From Betaproteobacteria bacterium (GTDB lineage: Bacteria; Pseudomonadota; Gammaproteobacteria; Burkholderiales; SG8-39): a stretch of 6,014 nucleotides of DNA. Both the position numbers and the translations under genes were made by a program. Below the pieces are notes generated by a model. That model did not search any database, was not told the origin of the DNA, and saw nothing but the letters and a program-made list of their open reading frames with translations. Positions within the stretch are counted from its first letter, which is position 1. Each line of letters opens with the position of its first letter. Shown here one piece after another: positions 1 through 5,009 of this stretch. The stretch lies in the NCBI GenBank assembly GCA_029865405.1, contig JAOUGZ010000188.1:1-6014 (forward strand). Direction: 5' to 3'.

Positions 1-693
1 AAGGGCACCACCGGGCGCCACTTCGGCTCGCGGCTCGTCTTCGACCGCCAGGGCTATCTCTACATCACGCTAGGCGACCGCGGCGAGATGGAGCGCGCGC
101 AGCTGCCCGGCGACCACGCGGGCTCGGTGATCCGGCTGCACGACGATGGCCGCGTGCCCGACGACAATCCGTTCGTCGGCCGCCCGGGCTGGAAGCCGGA
201 GAAGTACACGCTCGGCAACCGCAATCAGCAGGGTGCGGCGCTGCACCCGCAGACCGGCGTGCTGTGGACGCACGAGCATGGCCCGCAGGGCGGCGACGAG
301 GTGAACGTGATCCGCGCCGGCGCCAACTACGGCTGGCCGGTGATCACCTACGGCGTGCAGTACGTCATCGGCACGCAGATCGGCGAGGGCACGCACAAGC
401 CCGGCATGGAGCAGCCGCTGCACAAGTGGGTGCCGTCGATCGCGCCCTCGGGCATGGCGTTCTACAGCGGTGACAAATTCCCCAAGTGGCGAGGCGACTT
501 GTTCGTCGGCGCGCTCAAGGCGCAACTGCTGGTGCGGCTCGAGCTCGACGGCGAGAAGGTGGTGCGCGAGGAGCGCCTGCTGCAGGGCGCGCTCGGGCGC
601 ATCCGCGACGTGCGCGCCGGTCCGGACGGCTTCATCTATCTCCTGACCGACGAGTCGCGCGCCGCGCTGGCGCGGCTCGAGCCCGTGCCTTAG
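1..693 (+). CDS. PQQ-dependent soluble aldose sugar dehydrogenase, 3' part (5' end outside window)
   Basis: The frame is open from base 1 to the TAG at 691-693, giving 230 residues of the C-terminal part. It matches the glucose/sorbosone dehydrogenase family (E. coli Asd/YliI type), periplasmic beta-propeller enzymes that oxidise aldose sugars with PQQ and calcium and pass electrons to the respiratory chain. Family blocks seen in order are GSRLVFDRQGYLYITLGDRG near the left edge, then NRNQQGAALHP, HEHGPQGGDEVNVI, GANYGWPVITYG, a WRGDLFVGALK blade and the closing GRIRDVRAGPDGFIYLLTDE. Full family members are about 370 residues, so roughly the first 40 percent, including any signal peptide, lies upstream. 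The ATG at 88 is internal, because conserved family sequence continues in frame before it. No terminator-like hairpin with a T tract follows. Substrate is not determinable; the family assignment is firm. Confidence 0.9.
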   Translation, partial: KGTTGRHFGSRLVFDRQGYLYITLGDRGEMERAQLPGDHAGSVIRLHDDGRVPDDNPFVGRPGWKPEKYTLGNRNQQGAALHPQTGVLWTHEHGPQGGDEVNVIRAGANYGWPVITYGVQYVIGTQIGEGTHKPGMEQPLHKWVPSIAPSGMAFYSGDKFPKWRGDLFVGALKAQLLVRLELDGEKVVREERLLQGALGRIRDVRAGPDGFIYLLTDESRAALARLEPVP

Positions 694-694
694 C

Positions 695-709
695 TTTACA
701 TTACTTTAC
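695..709 (-). promoter_or_regulatory. CpxR-box-like tandem repeat (GTAAA-N5-GTAAA on the minus strand)
   Basis: The plus strand reads TTTAC-ATTAC-TTTAC, so the minus strand reads GTAAA-GTAAT-GTAAA. The E. coli CpxR site is known as GTAAA, a spacer of about five bases, then GTAAA, and this is a perfect match in sequence and spacing. The plus strand at 697-710 also resembles the RstA box TACATNTNGTTACA, with 9 of 12 fixed positions matching; RstA is a close relative of CpxR. The site lies in front of a CpxP/Spy-type gene followed by an OmpR-family regulator and kinase, which is the expected place for an autoregulatory operator. Binding by the regulator encoded at 1286-1969 is inferred. Confidence 0.6.
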
Positions 710-766
710 GCAGGCGCAACAGCCTGCTTACAGCTGCGTCCGACAATGACCCCGCACCTCTTCATT

Positions 767-774
767 GGAAAGGA
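767..774 (+). promoter_or_regulatory. Shine-Dalgarno of the Spy-like gene
   Basis: GGAAAGGA lies 6 bases before the ATG at 781 and fixes that start. It is one of the clearest ribosome binding sites in the window. Confidence 0.75.
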
Positions 775-780
775 TTCACC

Positions 781-1275
781 ATGGACCAGCAAACGCAGAC
801 TCCCCTTCGCCGGCGTTTCTTCCGCTTTGCGGCCGCCGGCGCCGCGCTCGCCGGCCTTTCCGGGCTGGCGTGGAAAGCCGCCGCGCACGGCAATCGCGGT
901 GGCGGCCCCATCGATCCGGCGCGGCTGGACGAGCACCTCGACCGCATGCTGAAGCACCTGTACGTGGAGATCGACGCCACCGCAGCCCAGCAGCAGCAGC
1001 TCGAGCCGATCATCAAGCAGGCGGCGAAAGAGCTGATGCCGCTGCGCGAGAAGGTGCGCGTGGCGCGCCGCCAGGGCATGGAACTGCTCACCGCCCCGAG
1101 CATCGACCGCGGCGCAATCGAGCGCCTGCGCGCCGAGCAGATTGCCGCCGCCGACGACGCGTCCAAGCGCTTCGTGCGCGCGCTCGCCGACGTCGCCGAC
1201 GTGCTCACGCCCGAGCAGCGCAAGACCGTGGCCGCGCGCATGGAGCACCGTCGGGGCCGTCACCGTTGGAGCTAG
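781..1275 (+). CDS. Spy/CpxP-family periplasmic protein (LTXXQ motif) with Tat-like signal
   Basis: The product is 164 residues, the size of Spy/CpxP/ZraP-type proteins: small, helical periplasmic chaperones or metal-linked stress sensors that in CpxP's case damp the cognate kinase. Residues 9-16 (LRRRFFRF) form a twin-arginine motif (R10-R11-x-F13-F14-R15), followed by an Ala/Gly/Leu-rich segment to about residue 30 and a likely cleavage near AAA-H at 33-36. The mature part is predicted mostly helical and charged, with a Gln run (AAQQQQLEP) at the place of the first, degenerate LTXXQ motif and a good second one, LTPEQRK, near the C-terminus. The tail EHRRGRHRWS is rich in Arg and His, and there is no Cys. 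It sits 10 bases before the response regulator start, so co-transcription is very likely. Chaperone versus metal-sensor role is not settled by sequence. Confidence 0.8.
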   Translation: MDQQTQTPLRRRFFRFAAAGAALAGLSGLAWKAAAHGNRGGGPIDPARLDEHLDRMLKHLYVEIDATAAQQQQLEPIIKQAAKELMPLREKVRVARRQGMELLTAPSIDRGAIERLRAEQIAAADDASKRFVRALADVADVLTPEQRKTVAARMEHRRGRHRWS

Positions 1276-1278
1276 ACT
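1273..1278 (+). promoter_or_regulatory. Candidate -10 element overlapping the Spy-like stop codon
   Basis: TAGACT agrees with TATAAT at four of six positions and ends 7 bases before the GTG start at 1286, so a transcript from it would begin at or next to the start codon. Its first three bases are the TAG stop of the preceding gene. No convincing -35 is seen at 16-18 bases spacing. The same hexamer lies 6 bases before the ATG of the second outer-membrane gene. This is tentative. Confidence 0.3.
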
Positions 1279-1285
1279 GGGCGCG

Positions 1286-1969
1286 GTGGCGCAGCGCATC
1301 CTGCTGATCGAAGACGATGTCCGCCTCGCCGGGATGATTGCGGAATACCTGGGCGAGGCGGGCTTTCGCGTCGATCACGTTGCGCTGGGCAAGGCCGGGC
1401 TGGAACGGCTGGCGCGCGATGCGCACGACGCGGTGGTGCTGGATCTCAGCCTGCCCGACATGGATGGCCTCGACGTCTGCCGGCAGCTGCGGGCGCGCTT
1501 TGACGTCCCGGTACTGATGCTCACGGCGCGCGGCGAGCCCGCCGACCGCGTGGTCGGGCTCGAGCTCGGCGCCGACGACTACCTGCCCAAGCCGTTCGAG
1601 CCGCGCGAGCTGCTGGCGCGCCTGCGCGCCATCCTGCGCCGCGGGCGGGGTCGGGCTGCGGCCGCGCTGCGCTTCGGGCGCCTGGAGATCGACCGCGACG
1701 CGCGCGCCGTGCGCGTCGGCGGCGCGGAGAAGAAGCTCACGGCCTACCAGTTCGCGCTGCTCGCGGCGCTGGCCGAGAACGCCGGGCGCGTGCTCTCGCG
1801 CGAGGCGCTGATGGACTTGCTCAAGGGCGCACCGCTCGACGCCTTCGACCGCTCGATCGACGTGCACGTGTCGCGCCTGCGCCAGGCGATCGAAGACGAT
1901 CCGAAGAAGCCGCGGCGCATCATCACGGTGCGCGGCGGCGGCTACGTGTTCGCACGGGCGCAGGACTGA
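1286..1969 (+). CDS. OmpR/PhoB-family response regulator, CpxR/RstA-like
   Basis: This 227-residue DNA-binding regulator is the output half of the two-component system. The receiver domain spans about residues 3-120: acidic pocket E9-D10-D11, phospho-acceptor D53 in VVLDLSLPDMDG, T80, and K102 in the YLPKPF turn. A short Arg/Gly linker leads to a winged-helix domain at about 128-224 with the recognition-helix stretch RSIDVHVSRLRQ and the closing wing TVRGGGYVF, diagnostic for OmpR-type regulators. I chose the GTG at 1286 because the product then begins M-A-Q-R-I-L-L-I-E-D-D, as family members do. Upstream in-frame sequence (from the ATG at 1142) overlaps the Spy-like gene and is not receiver-like. 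A GGAG at 1268-1271 is 14 bases away, rather far. The stop overlaps the kinase start (TGATG). The likely target is the GTAAA repeat at 695-709. Confidence 0.9.
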   Translation: MAQRILLIEDDVRLAGMIAEYLGEAGFRVDHVALGKAGLERLARDAHDAVVLDLSLPDMDGLDVCRQLRARFDVPVLMLTARGEPADRVVGLELGADDYLPKPFEPRELLARLRAILRRGRGRAAAALRFGRLEIDRDARAVRVGGAEKKLTAYQFALLAALAENAGRVLSREALMDLLKGAPLDAFDRSIDVHVSRLRQAIEDDPKKPRRIITVRGGGYVFARAQD

Positions 1970-3198
1970 TGCGCCGGCTGTACCTGCGGGTTTACCTGGC
2001 GGTGATCATCAGCCTCGCGGTGTTCGCGATCGTCGCCGGCATGCTGTGGCGCCAGCTCGACGATCCGGGTCCGCAGGGCTTCGCGTTCGAGGTGGCGGGG
2101 ACGCTCGCCGTGAACGCGTTGCCGCCGGGCGCGGATCAGCAGGCGGCGCTGGAGCGGCTCGCGCGAAACCTGCGCGCCGACATCGCCTTGTACTCGCGCG
2201 ATCGCGTGCTGCTCGCCTCGGTCGGCGAGCCGCTGCCCGCGCCGCGCGCGGGGCGCACCCACAGCGGCTGGCTGCGGCGCATCGACGGACCGCCGGCGTG
2301 GGCGGTGCGCCTTCCCGACGAGCGCTGGCTGGTGGCGCGCGTGCCGCGCGACCGCCGGCACCCGGCCTACGGCCTGTTCCTCACGCTCGCCTTGATCGCG
2401 CTCGCGGTCGGCGTCGGCATGTACCCGGTCGTGCGCCGCCTCACCAAGCGGCTCGAGCGCCTGCAGGCGGGCGTCGAATCGCTCGGCGCGGGCGAGCTCA
2501 CGGCGCGCGTGCCCGTCGAGGGGCGCGACGAAGTCGCGCAGCTGGCGGGCAGCTTCAACGCCGCTGCGGCGCGCATCGAGAAGCTGGTCGAGGGCCACAA
2601 AGGGCTGCTGGCGCACGCTTCGCACGAGCTGCGCACGCCGCTCGCGCGCATCCGCATGGGCCTGGAGCTGGTCAAGGGCGAAGTGGACGCCGCGCGGCGC
2701 GCCGCGCTGCTCAGGGACATCGCCGAGCTCGACGCCATGATCGACGAAATACTGCTCGCGAGCCGGCTCGATGCGCTGCCGCGGCTGGAGACGGTCGAGG
2801 AGGTCGACCTGCTGGCGCTGGCGGCCGAGGAGTGCGCGCGCTATGACGGCGTCACGCTGGCGGGCGAGCCGGCAACGCTGCGCGGCGATCCGCGCTTGCT
2901 GCGCCGCCTGCTGCGCAACCTGCTCGAGAATGCGGCCAGGCACGGCCGGCCGCCGGTGCAGGTGGCCATCACGCGCAGCGCGCAGGCGATCGAGATTGCG
3001 GTCAGCGATGCGGGCGCAGGCGTGCCCGAGGGCGAGCGCGAGCGCATCTTCGAGCCGTTCATGAGGGGTGCCGGCACGACGCAGGGCACGGGCCTCGGCC
3101 TGTCGCTGGTGCGCCAGATCGCGCGTCGCCACGGCGGCGAGGCGCGCTACGCCGACGGCTTTCGCGTGACGCTGGCGCCGGCGCCGCCGGCTAGATGA
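1969..3198 (+). CDS. Sensor histidine kinase with HAMP domain, CpxA/RstB-like
   Basis: This 409-residue inner-membrane kinase phosphorylates the regulator encoded just upstream. Two membrane segments lie at about residues 7-26 and 134-152 and enclose a periplasmic sensor region of about 105 residues that I cannot assign to a named fold. A HAMP domain follows (about 153-207), then the H box ASHELRTPL with phospho-accepting H219. The ATPase part has the N box [10 protein letters not shown] (N317, N321), G1 box DAGAG (from D347), F box FEPFMRG and G2 box GTGLGLSL (373-378). All catalytic boxes are intact, so an active kinase and phosphatase is expected. The ATG overlaps the regulator stop by one base, indicating translational coupling, and an AGGA at 1962-1965 precedes it closely. 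The 3' end overlaps the convergent YCII gene. The signal sensed is inferred to be envelope stress from the linked Spy-like gene. Confidence 0.9.
   Translation: MRRLYLRVYLAVIISLAVFAIVAGMLWRQLDDPGPQGFAFEVAGTLAVNALPPGADQQAALERLARNLRADIALYSRDRVLLASVGEPLPAPRAGRTHSGWLRRIDGPPAWAVRLPDERWLVARVPRDRRHPAYGLFLTLALIALAVGVGMYPVVRRLTKRLERLQAGVESLGAGELTARVPVEGRDEVAQLAGSFNAAAARIEKLVEGHKGLLAHASHELRTPLARIRMGLELVKGEVDAARRAALLRDIAELDAMIDEILLASRLDALPRLETVEEVDLLALAAEECARYDGVTLAGEPATLRGDPRLLRRLLRNLLENAARHGRPPVQVAITRSAQAIEIAVSDAGAGVPEGERERIFEPFMRGAGTTQGTGLGLSLVRQIARRHGGEARYADGFRVTLAPAPPAR
3177..3191. repeat. GC-rich inverted repeat at the convergent gene ends
   Basis: GCCGGC-GCC-GCCGGC can fold into a six-pair hairpin with a three-base loop on either strand, inside the last codons of the kinase gene and just beyond the YCII stop. 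A 12-base palindrome (GGCGCCGGCGCC, 3174-3185) overlaps it. No T tract follows on either strand, so it is not a standard intrinsic terminator. It could still slow polymerase where two genes converge, but such repeats are also common by chance at this base composition. Confidence 0.25.
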
Positions 3199-3487
3199 GC
3201 TTCTGCTTGTTGAAGTAGGCCTTGCGCCAGCGCGAGACGGTGACCTTCTCGAACAGGCCCGCCTTGGTGAAGGGATCGCTGGCGATGAATGCCTCGGCCT
3301 CCTTGCGATCTTCGGTGTCGACGATGAGGATGCCGCCGTGGCCGCCCGTGCCGTCGTCCGCGGTGAGCGCGCCCGCGGCCAGGAGCTTCTCCATGTTGGC
3401 CGTGAGATACTCGACGTGCACGTTGCGCATCTTGGCGCGCAACTCCGCGGAGTTTGGCTTGTCAGTGGTCATGATGGCGTAAGGCAC
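3191..3487 (-). CDS. YCII-family (YciI-like) small protein
   Basis: The product is 98 residues, the usual size of stand-alone YCII proteins: compact ferredoxin-like-fold proteins with a conserved His/Asp pocket, thought to be enzymatic but mostly of unknown reaction. The family pattern is clear: MPYAIMTTDKPNSAELR at the N-terminus, the conserved His24 in RNVHVEYL, a D44-D45 pair after the first helix, a HGGILIVDTED strand, and the signature SDPFTKAGLFEKVTVSRWR (S70 to R88). The start is the GTG read from 3487, because AAAAGGAG lies 5 bases upstream of it and the family's N-terminal strand begins there; the ATG read from 3472 would remove that strand. The gene converges on the kinase gene with an 8-base overlap and diverges from the first outer-membrane gene with a 32-base gap. 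The cellular role is unknown; there is no signal peptide, so it is probably cytoplasmic. Confidence 0.88.
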   Translation of the reverse strand: MPYAIMTTDKPNSAELRAKMRNVHVEYLTANMEKLLAAGALTADDGTGGHGGILIVDTEDRKEAEAFIASDPFTKAGLFEKVTVSRWRKAYFNKQKLI

Positions 3488-3492
3488 GGCGT

Positions 3493-3500
3493 CTCCTTTT
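3493..3500 (-). promoter_or_regulatory. Shine-Dalgarno deciding the GTG start of the YCII gene
   Basis: Read on the minus strand this is AAAAGGAG, 5 bases before the GTG read from 3487. It supports that non-ATG start over the internal ATG read from 3472. Confidence 0.75.
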
Positions 3501-3519
3501 CACGACAGTTCAGGAAAAC

Positions 3520-4242
3520 ATGAATACTAAGCTCGCTGCAGCATTCTTTGTGGTTTGCATGAGCGCCGCGGTCGGCGCGCACGCAGCCCATCCGTTGATC
3601 ACCGAGGACACCGGCACGCAGGGCGCAGGGCGCTATCAGCTCAGAGTTTTCGCCGAGGAGCTCGAGGAGCGCGGCACGCGCCGCGACGTCGAGGTCTACA
3701 CGGGCGTGCTGAGCTACGGCATCGCCGAGAAGGCCGACGTGCAGGTGGGCCTGCCGCTGTTCCGCGACGGGCCGGACGGCCTGGGCGACGCGTCGCTCGA
3801 CCTCAAGTGGCGCTTTTTCGAGCGCAACGCGGCGAGCCTCGCGCTGAAGCCGGGAATTACGCTGCCCACCGGCGACGAACGCGACGGACGCGGCAGCGGC
3901 AAGGTGACCTATGGCTCGCTCATTATCGTGTCGTACGCGCCCGGCGCCATCGGCCTGCATGCGCACGCCGGCTTCCGGCGCAACGAGAACAAGCTCGGCC
4001 AGCGCGAGTCGCTGCGCCAGTTCGCGGCGGCCGCGACCTACCGCGTTGGCGACGTGCGCTTCGTGGGCGAGCTCACGCGCGAAACCAACCCGGTGCCCGG
4101 CGGCGGCACCGTGCGCTATTCCACCGTCGGCGCCATCTGGTCGATGACCCGCGACGTCGACCTCGACATCGGTTGGCGCGACGGCAACGGCAGCGCGCCG
4201 GTCGACGAGGCGCTGCTCCTCGGCGTCGCGGTGCGCTGGTAG
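3520..4242 (+). CDS. Secreted, probably outer-membrane beta-barrel protein, first of two tandem paralogues
   Basis: The product is 240 residues. A Sec signal peptide (Lys4, hydrophobic core at about 5-18, cleavage near AHA-AHP at 20-23) precedes a mature N-terminus HPLITEDTGTQGAGR. The rest alternates hydrophobic and polar residues in short strands separated by Gly/Asp/Asn turns, such as GLPLFRDGPDGLGD, LKPGITLPTGDE and HAHAGFRRNENK. It ends in VAVRW, with the terminal aromatic residue typical of BAM-assembled barrels. I associate the pattern with the loosely defined 'transporter'/MetA-pathway phenol-degradation outer-membrane group (PF13557-like), from memory of family style. No substrate can be inferred. 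The ATG has an AGGA 4 bases upstream. It lies 46 bases before its paralogue and only 32 bases from the divergent YCII gene, so its promoter probably reaches into that gene. Confidence 0.75.
   Translation: MNTKLAAAFFVVCMSAAVGAHAAHPLITEDTGTQGAGRYQLRVFAEELEERGTRRDVEVYTGVLSYGIAEKADVQVGLPLFRDGPDGLGDASLDLKWRFFERNAASLALKPGITLPTGDERDGRGSGKVTYGSLIIVSYAPGAIGLHAHAGFRRNENKLGQRESLRQFAAAATYRVGDVRFVGELTRETNPVPGGGTVRYSTVGAIWSMTRDVDLDIGWRDGNGSAPVDEALLLGVAVRW
4188..4217 (+). repeat. 30-base direct repeat, copy 1 (3' end of the first paralogue)
   Basis: These 30 bases are identical to 4948-4977 at an offset of 760. They encode GSAPVDEALL in both proteins, just before the last barrel strand. The identity reflects the tandem gene duplication. 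Confidence 0.85.
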
Positions 4243-4276
4243 CTCGTGCGGCACGGCGCGCGGCGCGCGCGTCGTC

Positions 4277-4282
4277 TAGACT
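4277..4282 (+). promoter_or_regulatory. Candidate -10 element directly before the second outer-membrane gene
   Basis: TAGACT, inside the palindrome GTCTAGAC (4274-4281), ends 6 bases before the ATG at 4289. No Shine-Dalgarno is present in the bases between, so a leaderless transcript is possible. No -35 is seen; the bases upstream are a GCGCGC-GGC-GCGCGC hairpin (4256-4270). Tentative, strengthened by the same hexamer at nearly the same distance before the response regulator gene. Confidence 0.35.
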
Positions 4283-4288
4283 TGCGGC

Positions 4289-5002
4289 ATGTGGCGGCTT
4301 GTCCTCGGGTGCCTCTGTGCTGCGGCCTTGAACGCGCATGCCGCGCACCCGCTCATTACCGAAGACACGGGGACGCTGGGGACAGGACGCTGGCAGCTCG
4401 AAGGCACCAGCGAGGGCGAGAAGGCGCGTGCTACGCGCCAGCGTGTCTGGATCAACAACTTCGTGCTTGGCCGCGGGGTCGCGGAGAACGCCGACTGGCA
4501 GATCGCGCTGCCCTGGCATCGTAATGGCGCCGACGGGCTCGGCGACGTGTCGCTCGACGTGAAATGGCGCTATTTCGAGCGCGACACGTTCAGCCTCGGC
4601 CTGAAGCCGGGCGTCACGCTGCCCACCGGCGACGAGGCCGACGGCCGCGGCACGGGCAAGGTCACCTGGGGCGCGCTGCTCATCGTGTCCTACGAGCCGG
4701 CGCCGTTCGCCTTCCATGCGCACGCCGGCGCCCGGCGCAATCGCAACAAGCTCGGCGAGCGCGAGTCACTGACGCACATTTCTGCCGCGCTGGTCTACGA
4801 GATCGGCAGCGTCAAACTCGTCGCCGACGTGGCGCGCAACACCGCGCCCGACCCGGCGGCCGGCCGCGCGGAGCGTTACCTCGTGCTCGGCGCGATCTGG
4901 TCCGTGCGCCGGGACTTCGATCTCGATATCGGGATCAAGAAAGGCAGCGGCAGCGCGCCGGTCGACGAGGCGCTGCTGCTCGGCGCCACGGTGCGCTGGT
5001 AA
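4289..5002 (+). CDS. Secreted, probably outer-membrane beta-barrel protein, second tandem paralogue
   Basis: The product is 237 residues and can be aligned almost without gaps to the upstream paralogue: 218 versus 217 residues after the signal peptide, about half identical by eye. Shared blocks are AHAAHPLITEDTGT at the mature N-terminus, DGLGDxSLDxKWRxFER, LKPGxTLPTGDExDGRG, GKVT, HAHAGxRRNxNKLGxRES and GSAPVDEALLLG before the final VRW. The middle of the N-terminal third (about residues 35-60) is the most different. The signal peptide is short and contains Cys8 and Cys10, but these lie too close to the N-terminus for a convincing lipobox. No Shine-Dalgarno is visible before the ATG. The ATG is kept because it gives a complete signal peptide. 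The stop lies 7 bases from the stop of the convergent dehydrogenase gene, with no terminator hairpin between. Confidence 0.75.
   Translation: MWRLVLGCLCAAALNAHAAHPLITEDTGTLGTGRWQLEGTSEGEKARATRQRVWINNFVLGRGVAENADWQIALPWHRNGADGLGDVSLDVKWRYFERDTFSLGLKPGVTLPTGDEADGRGTGKVTWGALLIVSYEPAPFAFHAHAGARRNRNKLGERESLTHISAALVYEIGSVKLVADVARNTAPDPAAGRAERYLVLGAIWSVRRDFDLDIGIKKGSGSAPVDEALLLGATVRW
4948..4977 (+). repeat. 30-base direct repeat, copy 2 (3' end of the second paralogue)
   Basis: Identical to 4188-4217 and in the same reading phase (GSAPVDEALL). It is the longest identical stretch I noticed between the two paralogues. Confidence 0.85.
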
Positions 5003-5009
5003 GCGCGCC

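Larger units (their letters stand above)
694..780 (+). promoter_or_regulatory. Intergenic regulatory region upstream of the Spy-like/two-component module
   Basis: This 87-base gap is visibly more AT-rich than its surroundings at its left end (695-709). It holds the TTTAC direct repeat listed separately, a further CTTAC at 727-731 (22 bases after the second TTTAC), a weak -10-like GACAAT at 742-747 and the Shine-Dalgarno of the next gene. If GACAAT is the -10, transcription would start near 754 and the TTTAC pair would be centred about 50 bases upstream, a usual place for an activator. I see no good -35, which would fit an activator-dependent promoter. The promoter position is inference; only the repeats and the Shine-Dalgarno are directly visible. 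Confidence 0.5.

Noticed and set aside
674..683. Palindrome GGCTCGAGCC near the end of the sugar dehydrogenase gene as a terminator
   Set aside because: Short, inside the coding sequence and not followed by a T tract.
988..1003. CAG repeat run in the Spy-like gene as a phase-variable tract
   Set aside because: Only about four tandem CAG units in frame; copy changes would not shift the frame, and the residues fall at the Q-rich first LTXXQ position.
1142..1285. Longer version of the response regulator starting at the ATG at 1142
   Set aside because: The extra 48 residues overlap the Spy-like gene, are rich in Pro/Ser/Arg as out-of-frame translations of this GC-rich DNA tend to be, and the receiver domain begins right at the GTG at 1286.
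1942..3132. Long minus-strand open frame of 396 codons antisense to the kinase gene
   Set aside because: It mirrors the kinase gene, the product is Arg/Ala/Gln-rich without recognisable motifs, and long antisense frames are usual at this GC content.
3469..4254. Minus-strand frame of 261 codons antisense to the first outer-membrane gene
   Set aside because: No ribosome binding site or domain pattern; the plus strand has a signal peptide, paralogue and barrel-type C-terminus.
4256..4270. GCGCGC-GGC-GCGCGC hairpin between the paralogues as a terminator or attenuator
   Set aside because: Simple alternating GC sequence, no T tract after it, and easily produced by chance at this composition; termination between the paralogues is unsupported.
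4289..4320. Lipobox in the second outer-membrane protein (V-L-G-C8)
   Set aside because: The Cys is only 8 residues from the start, with almost no hydrophobic stretch before it, whereas the shared AHA-AHP site gives a normal Sec cleavage matching the paralogue.
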